Below are positions 60,525 to 64,000 of a DNA stretch of 64,000 nucleotides, in pieces (positions within the stretch are counted from its first letter, which is position 1; every line of letters begins with the position of its first letter). Under the pieces are notes generated by a model that saw nothing but the letters and a program-made list of their open reading frames with translations, did not search any database and had not been told where the DNA came from. The position numbers were made by a program, and so were the translations under genes. Source of the DNA: Rhizomicrobium palustre (GTDB taxonomy: Bacteria > Pseudomonadota > Alphaproteobacteria > Micropepsales > Micropepsaceae); contig NZ_JAASRM010000001.1 of NCBI RefSeq assembly GCF_011761565.1, positions 1,054,139-1,118,138 of the forward strand, given 5' to 3'.

Positions 60525-60621
60525 GACTTGCGGCTTAAATTTTCCCAATGTGAACGGGGCGATTGCGAGGCCAACCCGCGCAGCGTAAAAGCCCGCCGCC
60601 TTAGCCACTGAAGAGACTTCG

Positions 60622-61182
60622 ATGCACGACGCACCGCTGGAAGCCCATGAGCATACCGAACATCTCGCCCATGAAGGCCATGCGCCGGATCGCTTTGTCT
60701 CGCGCCTCGCGGTTTTGGTAGCGGCGTTCGCGGTTTTCGCGGCGGTGGCGGGCAACCTGGAAGCCATCGAAACCGCCAAGGCGCTTGGCTCCACCGGCGA
60801 AGCCACGCTGGCGCAGGATGAAGCCACAGATGCCTGGTCGGAATATCAGGCCGACAGCGTGAAGAAGCATCTTTATACCGTGGCTGCCGCCCTGAACCCC
60901 GCGAAGGCTTCCGATTATGTGAAGCAGGCCAAAGACGAAACCGCCAAGCAGGACGCGATTAAAACGCGCGCGAAGAAATTCGAAGAGGAGCGCAGCAAGC
61001 TCGTCGCCGAAGCGCACGCGCATGAAGAGCGTCATCACTGGCTTTCGGGCGCAGCCACATTGTTCGAAATCGCTATCGCGCTGACCACGGTGTCGCTGGT
61101 CACCCGCAAGAACTGGCTGTGGCAAGCCGCCAGCGTGCTGGGCATCGTGGGTGCGGCGCTGGGAGCGGTGGCGTTTCTTTAG
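60622..61182 (+). CDS. DUF4337 membrane protein
   Basis: 186 residues. A His-rich start (HEHTEHLAHEGH), transmembrane helix 1 (FVSRLAVLVAAFAVFAAVAG), a soluble helical middle (SEYQADSVKKHLYTVAA), and two C-terminal helices (TLFEIAIALTTVSLVT, ASVLGIVGAALGAVAFL). This matches DUF4337. Function unknown; predicted inner-membrane protein. Confidence 0.88.
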   Translation: MHDAPLEAHEHTEHLAHEGHAPDRFVSRLAVLVAAFAVFAAVAGNLEAIETAKALGSTGEATLAQDEATDAWSEYQADSVKKHLYTVAAALNPAKASDYVKQAKDETAKQDAIKTRAKKFEEERSKLVAEAHAHEERHHWLSGAATLFEIAIALTTVSLVTRKNWLWQAASVLGIVGAALGAVAFL

Positions 61183-61189
61183 ACGAAAG

Positions 61190-61440
61190 CTCCACCCTCC
61201 CCTTGAGGCGGATAAGCGCTTTGAGTGAATTACCTCAAACTGTCATCCCGGCCGAAGTGCGCGAGAGCGCAAGCGAACCGCACGCAGAGCCGGGAACCAC
61301 TTTGACAATGTTCAGACTTCTGAGTGGATCCCGGATCGCGCCCTTGTACCAGATGACGCGATCTTCGCGGGCGCGTCCGGGATGACAATATAGGGCGCGT
61401 AAACTCAAACGCGATAGCCACTCCCTCAAGGGGAGGGTTG
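61190..61440. repeat. Palindromic element (A-like) with a family B copy inserted in its centre
   Basis: The outer arms ACCCTCCCCTTGAGG (about 61194-61208) and CCTCAAGGGGAGGGT (about 61424-61438) are perfect complements, and inner TTTGAGT and ACTCAAA also pair. Between them lies a complete family B repeat at 61241-61387, reading opposite to the copy at 56899. This is a nested insertion. Confidence 0.75.
61241..61387. repeat. Palindromic repeat, family B (copy 2, inverted relative to copy 1)
   Basis: TGTCATCCCGG and CCGGGATGACA ends, and internal ATCTTCGCGGGCGCG. Its reverse complement aligns with 56899-57041 along its length. Confidence 0.85.
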
Positions 61441-61448
61441 AAAGAGCA

Positions 61449-62012
61449 TCACCCCGTAATCGCGCGCACGGCGAAGAGGACGGCGAGGACGGCGAAGATC
61501 AGCGCGGCGACGACGCGGATCGTCTTCAGCGGCAGGCGCGTGGCGAAAGCATTGCCGAGGAACAGCACCGGCGCATTGGCGAGAAGAAGGCCAAGCGTCG
61601 AGCCCGCCACAACGAGCCAGAGATTATGATAGGCCGCGGCAAGCGCGGTGGTGGCGATCTGGGTCTTGTCGCCCATCTCGGCGAGGAAGAACATCGTCAG
61701 CGTGGTGAAAAAGACATTGCGGCTGGAACAATCCGGCTTGGCGCCTTCCTTATCCGGCACCAGCGTCCAGCCAGCCATGCCCATCAGGCTCACCGCCACA
61801 ATGGCGTCGAGCACGCGCGGAGTCAGCCAGCTTGCGAGCAGGATGCCTACCACACCCGCGAAGAGGTGGTTGACGATGGTCGAAGCCACAATTCCGCCCA
61901 AAATGACCCAGGGTTTGCGATAACAGCAGACCAGCATCAAAGAGAGTAGCTGGGTGCGATCGCCAACCTCGGCCACGGCCACGGCGGATAAAGAGACAAG
62001 AAACGCTTCCAT
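61449..62012 (-). CDS. GDT1/TMEM165 (UPF0016)-family cation transporter
   Basis: 187 residues from the ATG at 62012. Six hydrophobic helices with the two family motifs E-x-G-D-(K/R)-(T/S) present: AEVGDRTQL near residue 15 and AEMGDKTQI near 115. Members export Mn2+ or move Ca2+/Mn2+ against protons. The gene diverges from the AbrB-family gene with 84 bp between; I saw no Mn2+ riboswitch there. Predicted Mn2+ exporter in the inner membrane. Confidence 0.92.
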   Translation of the reverse strand: MEAFLVSLSAVAVAEVGDRTQLLSLMLVCCYRKPWVILGGIVASTIVNHLFAGVVGILLASWLTPRVLDAIVAVSLMGMAGWTLVPDKEGAKPDCSSRNVFFTTLTMFFLAEMGDKTQIATTALAAAYHNLWLVVAGSTLGLLLANAPVLFLGNAFATRLPLKTIRVVAALIFAVLAVLFAVRAITG

Positions 62013-62096
62013 GCGGGCAGAAAGACCAGCGGGAAGGTAAAGATCAAGCCCCCCGGCCTTGCTTTGGCCAAAAGGAAGCGTCAGGACGGGCCCATT

Positions 62097-63173
62097 ATGG
62101 AGGCAACCCTCGAAAAGTTGATGATCCGGATCGCGCCGCACAGGGCGGTGCAATGGGGGATTGTGCTTGGCTTTTCGCTGCTCTTTCTCGCCGCGCTGGA
62201 GGCGCTTGATATTCCCGCCGGGCTTTTGCTGGGACCGATGATCGCGGGCATCCTTTTTGCCGCAGCGGGCGGCAGCATCCGCGTGCCGGCCCCCCTTTAT
62301 GGCACGGCGCAAGCCCTGATCGGCGCGATGATCGCAAGCGCGCTGCCCTTTTCCCATCTCGGCAATATCCTCACCAATTGGCCGGTGCTGCTCTTGGGCG
62401 TGGGCTCCACCATCATCGCCGCGGCTACTATCGGCTTTGTCCTGGCGCGCGGACGCGTGCTGCCCGGCACCACCGCGATCTGGGGTTCTTCCCCCGGCGC
62501 GGCCTCGACCATGGTGGTGATGGCGGAAGTCTTTGGCGCCGATGTGCGCCTCGTCGCCTTCATGCAATATCTGCGTGTGATGTGTGTGGCGGGGCTTGCC
62601 TCATTGACGGCCAGCATCACCATGACCACGAGTGGCCATGCGCCGAACCCCATTGATTGGTTTCCCGCATTTGATGGTGTGAGCTTTGTGCTGACTCTGG
62701 CAGTGGCCTTCGGCTCCGGCCTTGCCGCGCATCTGTTGAAGATTCCTGCGGGCGGGCTTCTTACCCCGATGGTGGCCTGCATTCTTGCCAGCGAAGCCGG
62801 CCTCACCATCGTGCTTCCGCCTTGGCTTCTCGCCATCGCTTACGCGCTGTTCGGCTGGACCATTGGCCTGCGCTTCACACGCGCGGTGTTTCTGCACGCG
62901 GCCCGCGCGCTGCCGCGCCTATTGGGGGCGATTTTTCTTTTGATCGCGATCTGCGCCGGCTTCGGTTTCGCGCTTTCGGCGTTCGCCGGGATTGATCCTT
63001 TGACCGCTTATCTTGCCACCAGCCCTGGCGGCGCGGATTCGGTTGCCATCATTGCGGCCTCTGCACCCGTAGATGTCGGTTTTGTCATGACCATGCAGAT
63101 GGCCCGCTTCCTGGTCGTGACGGCGACCGGCCCCGCTCTGGCCAAGCTTTTGGCGGGAAAAGTGACTTCTTAA
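62097..63173 (+). CDS. AbrB-family membrane protein (PF05145-type)
   Basis: 358 residues from the ATG at 62097; a TTG 11 codons upstream is possible. Ten or more hydrophobic helices in two repeats, with duplicated motif PAGLLLGPMIAGILFAA and PAGGLLTPMVACILASE. SSPGAASTMVVMAE and SPGGADSVAIIAAS are the typical pair. The family (AbrB/YdjX-type, not the DNA-binding AbrB) has no firmly known transport substrate. Stands alone on the plus strand. Confidence 0.88.
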   Translation: MEATLEKLMIRIAPHRAVQWGIVLGFSLLFLAALEALDIPAGLLLGPMIAGILFAAAGGSIRVPAPLYGTAQALIGAMIASALPFSHLGNILTNWPVLLLGVGSTIIAAATIGFVLARGRVLPGTTAIWGSSPGAASTMVVMAEVFGADVRLVAFMQYLRVMCVAGLASLTASITMTTSGHAPNPIDWFPAFDGVSFVLTLAVAFGSGLAAHLLKIPAGGLLTPMVACILASEAGLTIVLPPWLLAIAYALFGWTIGLRFTRAVFLHAARALPRLLGAIFLLIAICAGFGFALSAFAGIDPLTAYLATSPGGADSVAIIAASAPVDVGFVMTMQMARFLVVTATGPALAKLLAGKVTS

Positions 63174-63289
63174 AGCCAGTCCTACGCAACAAAGCGGCTC
63201 TTCCTGGCTGACAGGGCGTTAACATAGCGCCAGTCTTGAATCCGCCCCAAATTTGGGCCACCAAACGCGCATCTTGGGGAGCGGACCGA

Positions 63290-64000
63290 ATGTTTGATGG
63301 GTTCTTGCGCGCGGGTAGCGCCTTGGGAGAGTGGATCATCCGCAACAATCGCACACTGTTGAAAATCGCCGTCTGGGCGGTGGGCATCATCACCTTACCG
63401 CTGCTTGGGCTTTGGCTGTTGCCGATTGTCTTAGGACTTATCGCGCCGCCGCTCGACAGATCGCAAGATCTTTACGCGCTGAACCGCCCCGTCGCCTTCA
63501 CCTTCCTCGACGCGAAAGGCGAAGTGATCGGACGCCGTGGCGCCGCGGTGGGCGAACGCCTGACGCTGGAACAGATGCCCGCTTATCTTCCCGCCGCCTT
63601 CATCGCGATGGAAGACCGCCGCTTCTATGAGCATCACGCGATCGATCCGCGTGGCATCGTGCGCGCGCTGGTGGCCGATATCCGCGCCCGTCACGCGGTC
63701 GCCGGTGGCTCCACCATCACCGAACAGACCGCCAAGATTCTCTACACCAATCAGGAACGCACGCTCTCGCGCCGCTTAAAGACCGAGCTTGATGCGGCGA
63801 TGCTGGAAAAGTCGCTCTCCAAGAAAGAGATTTTGGAGCTTTACCTCAACCGCATCTATCTCGGCTCTGGCGCTTATGGCGTCGATGGTGCCGCCCATAT
63901 CTATTTCGGCAAATCGGCACGTGAGCTTTCGCTGGCCGAAGCCGCCATGCTCGCCACGCTAACCCGCGCGCCGTCCGTCTTCTCGCCGCGCCGCGATCTC
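63290..64000 (+). CDS. Class A penicillin-binding protein, N-terminal part (cut by window end)
   Basis: The frame is open from the ATG at 63290 to the last base (237 codons); GGGGAG lies upstream. An N-terminal cytoplasmic tail and transmembrane helix (AVWAVGIITLPLLGLWLLP) precede the GT51 glycosyltransferase domain with catalytic Glu in FIAMEDRRFYEHH, then AGGSTITEQTAKILY, RRLKTELDAAMLEKSLSK and ILELYLNRIYLGSGAYG. These are the donor/acceptor motifs of peptidoglycan polymerases. The transpeptidase domain would lie beyond the window. Confidence 0.93.
   Translation, partial: MFDGFLRAGSALGEWIIRNNRTLLKIAVWAVGIITLPLLGLWLLPIVLGLIAPPLDRSQDLYALNRPVAFTFLDAKGEVIGRRGAAVGERLTLEQMPAYLPAAFIAMEDRRFYEHHAIDPRGIVRALVADIRARHAVAGGSTITEQTAKILYTNQERTLSRRLKTELDAAMLEKSLSKKEILELYLNRIYLGSGAYGVDGAAHIYFGKSARELSLAEAAMLATLTRAPSVFSPRRDL

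Noticed and set aside
30530..61440. CRISPR array
   Set aside because: The short palindromic repeats are dispersed and few, with no regular spacers and no cas genes.
62013..62096. Possible Mn2+ (yybP-ykoY) riboswitch before the GDT1-family gene
   Set aside because: The divergent gap is only 84 bp and I could not draw the conserved loops.

Overview
The window is from a GC-rich alphaproteobacterium. The evidence is a complete Rhodobacter-type gene transfer agent (GTA) cluster, a GlnE adenylyltransferase next to an OmpR-type two-component pair and a DegP-like protease, and dispersed palindromic repeats of a kind common in Rhizobiales and relatives. Genus cannot be set from the sequence.

Layout. 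1-3341: the 3' end of a NarL-type sensor kinase with its LuxR/NarL response regulator, a winged-helix regulator and a chloroperoxidase-like hydrolase. 3342-6152: a gene-poor stretch ending in an excisionase-like ORF and a tyrosine recombinase (int1). 6047-22728: an integrated element of about 16.6 kb bounded by 47-bp direct repeats derived from the 3' end of an intact tRNA-Gly(GCC) gene (22685-22756). It carries its own integrase (int2), a GIY-YIG protein, a type I restriction-modification operon with a Septu-like ptuA-ptuB pair between hsdS and hsdR, an orphan Phd-type antitoxin, an unrecognised 646-residue PD-(D/E)XK protein, and a satellite-style module (D5/P4-type primase-helicase, AlpA-like regulator, unknown protein). 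int1 just outside the element reads into the left repeat, so two elements appear to have used the same tRNA in succession.

22954-37929: chromosomal housekeeping and signalling genes: glnE, an OmpR pair and degP; a lipoprotein; a CoA-transferase-like protein; a second OmpR pair with a PepSY-like exported protein; and two tandem exported paralogs. 37935-54477: GTA cluster on the minus strand, reading from small and large terminase through portal, protease, capsid, connectors, tail proteins, NlpC/P60 peptidase and the large gp15 protein to DUF2793 and a holin. Three plus-strand genes (a membrane protein and two GrlR-like paralogs) sit between terminase and portal. The two tail-assembly chaperone frames appear to be joined by a -1 ribosomal frameshift at CCCTTTC, because the second frame has no usable start of its own.

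54559-64000: ordinary accessory and housekeeping genes: an AmpG-like MFS permease, two VOC proteins with a divergent MarR regulator, an ArsR/SRPBCC pair, DUF4337, a GDT1-family cation transporter, an AbrB-family membrane protein, and the start of a class A penicillin-binding protein cut by the window end. Three palindromic repeat families lie between genes, one copy nested inside another.
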